From assembly GCA_002373595.1 (NCBI GenBank), contig DFKT01000055.1, positions 1-64,000 on the forward strand: a stretch of DNA of 64,000 bases. Reading direction: 5' to 3'. This document shows, one piece after another, positions 62,785-64,000 of this stretch. How positions within the stretch are numbered: the stretch's first letter is position 1; each line of letters begins with the position of its first letter. The translations under genes were made by a program, and so were the position numbers. Source of the stretch: Lachnospiraceae bacterium UBA3638. Lineage in GTDB: Bacteria; Bacillota; Clostridia; Lachnospirales; Lachnospiraceae. A model generated the notes under the pieces. The model worked only from the letters and a program-made list of their open reading frames with translations. It did not search any database and was not told the DNA's origin.

Positions 62785-64000
62785 TTGTCTCTACCTCCCA
62801 TGATCTCCTGTATCTTTTCCCAGTCAAAAGACTTAAGGTGTTTTCTAAGCTGTGCCATCCTGTCGGCATCTTCGGGCTTTAATCTGTATTCCTTTAAGGA
62901 ATCAAGGACAGCTTCAAAAGAATCATAATCAAGTGATTGTGCGAATTCTTCAAGTGCCTCATACGCTTCTGCAAGCGTTTCCTCGTCTATCTCCTCGAGG
63001 TTCCCGTCTTCGGGAGGATCTTCCGCATCACCCGCTTTTAGATTTTTTAGTTTCTCCCTGTATGATGCGAAAAGTTTCAAAAGCGGTCCTGTCTTCTTTT
63101 CGATGGTTTCTGTGTCTTTGGCATTTCCGGCATTTTCAAGTGCTTCTGCGAGTTTACTGAGTTCCTGAGCTCCAATGATCCTTGCCGAGCTCTTGAGCGC
63201 ATGAACCTTGATGGTGAAGAACTCATAATCTTTATCTTGGAATGCTTTCTCTATCTCCGCATATTTCTCCTCCAGACAGTCTCTGAATGTATGCAGAGTT
63301 TCTTTGAATTCTCTCATGCCTCCGCAAAACTTCACACCGTCCGAAACATTGATACCTTCAACTCCTTCAAGCTCCTTTATATCGATCGCTTCTGCCTCGT
63401 CATCGGCAGCGTTTGCAAGGTATTCATCCCTGTCGACCGGAAGGACTTTATCTGCCGGAAGGAGTTCCTTGATCATGGCCTCCAGAGTAGCTCCGTCAAC
63501 GGGCTTGGCCAAAAAGCCTGTGAATCCCTGAGACTTGTAATAATCCTCTCCGCTCGTCGCAGAATTGGCTGTAAGTGCGATAACGGGGCAAACGACGCCT
63601 CTCTTGGTCAGCTCGTGCATAGTCTCTATACCGTCCATCTCCGGCATCATATGATCCAGGAGGATGATATCGTAATTATTATGTACAGCTTTATCGAGGC
63701 ATTCTTTACCTCCGGTTACGGAATCGACTTCTATCTCTACGCCTTTGAGAAGACCCTGCAAGACTTTGAGGTTCATCTCATTATCGTCGACCGAAAGTAT
63801 CCTTGCGCTCGGAGCTCTGAAAAGAGGTACGTACCTGCTCTCGGTATCGACATCGGACTTTTCGACAAACTCTCCGATAACCGTATCGCTCTTTATTCCC
63901 TGCAGGATTTCAAAATAGAATTCGGATCCCACACCATACTCGGATTCACACTGCAGCTTGCCGCCCATGAGTTCTACAAACTGCACGGATATGTTCAGAC
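62781..64000 (-). CDS. Hybrid histidine kinase, C-terminal part (5' end outside the window)
   Basis: The frame is open to the window edge, so the N-terminal sensor and most of the kinase are missing. Visible parts, numbered from the GTG at 63986, are the end of the ATP-binding domain (VELMGGK), a receiver (60-175; Asp67/68, Asp111, Thr139, Lys161), a linker, an Hpt domain with His262 in HALKSSA, and a 65-residue tail like that of the DegV-fused kinase. An in-frame GTG at 63986 is internal and not a true start. Confidence 0.92.
   Translation of the reverse strand, partial: LNISVQFVELMGGKLQCESEYGVGSEFYFEILQGIKSDTVIGEFVEKSDVDTESRYVPLFRAPSARILSVDDNEMNLKVLQGLLKGVEIEVDSVTGGKECLDKAVHNNYDIILLDHMMPEMDGIETMHELTKRGVVCPVIALTANSATSGEDYYKSQGFTGFLAKPVDGATLEAMIKELLPADKVLPVDRDEYLANAADDEAEAIDIKELEGVEGINVSDGVKFCGGMREFKETLHTFRDCLEEKYAEIEKAFQDKDYEFFTIKVHALKSSARIIGAQELSKLAEALENAGNAKDTETIEKKTGPLLKLFASYREKLKNLKAGDAEDPPEDGNLEEIDEETLAEAYEALEEFAQSLDYDSFEAVLDSLKEYRLKPEDADRMAQLRKHLKSFDWEKIQEIMGGRDK

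Overview
The window is a gene-dense stretch of a Firmicutes chromosome, most likely a motile, strictly anaerobic member of the Lachnospiraceae or a close relative (Butyrivibrio-like). This is an inference from gene content: oxygen-sensitive class III ribonucleotide reductase (nrdD/nrdG), cheV, SepF/ZapA division proteins, two SEDS-PBP pairs, mre genes, a Bacillus-type LexA box, and a secreted protein with a C-terminal YPDL-type repeat. No rRNA, tRNA, CRISPR array, phage or transposase gene was seen. Nearly every gene lies on the minus strand, as expected for a leading-strand segment read toward position 1. Only the small yraN gene at 8848-9207 is on the plus strand.

Reading in the direction of transcription, from right to left. 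(i) Positions 64000-52123 hold a signalling locus: a hybrid kinase with receiver and Hpt domains (cut by the window edge), a double-receiver response regulator, a MoxR AAA+ ATPase, a CoxE-like VWA protein, a hybrid kinase, a 1150-residue kinase that carries a DegV lipid-binding domain between its receiver and Hpt domains, a sodium:alanine symporter and a second double-receiver regulator. None has a DNA-binding output domain. This is the best candidate for an undescribed system. (ii) 51905-47959 hold tyrS, punA, cdd and pbuG (nucleoside and purine salvage). (iii) 47901-44505 hold a membrane-anchored MutS-like ATPase and a GT-C type membrane protein. (iv) 44493-38684 hold an NrdR-type promoter, a 52-residue membrane protein, nrdD, nrdG, dut, a DegV protein and miaB. 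(v) 38669-37574 hold a monocistronic secreted protein with its own promoter and terminator. (vi) 37550-30652 hold mutS, mutL, miaA and a PLP enzyme. (vii) 30674-22085 hold radC, mreBCD, PBP2, rodA, mgsA and a carboxypeptidase. (viii) 22080-16412 hold a P-loop protein, an HlyD-like protein, yggS, sepF, aroB, lspA and rluD.

Between rluD and the next operon (16093-16410) is a repeat island: an imperfect inverted repeat with arms of about 65 bp, followed by tandem 41-bp units. Then follow (ix) 16067-10275, a two-component operon with a membrane protein and a lipoprotein; (x) cheV, the convergent yraN gene, and SOS-controlled ruvAB; (xi) 6939-2906 and its continuation to 1455, with zapA, a U32 hydroxylase-type protein, a SEDS protein and a class B PBP; and (xii) a degenerate HD-GYP protein and an unknown gene running off the left edge.

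Functionally the region combines cell-wall elongation and division, DNA repair, tRNA modification and nucleotide supply with a large sensory module. Promoters were read by eye for several operons. Three carry recognisable regulation: a perfect LexA box in the ruvAB promoter, tandem NrdR-like boxes over the nrdD promoter, and a leader hairpin overlapping the radC ribosome-binding site.
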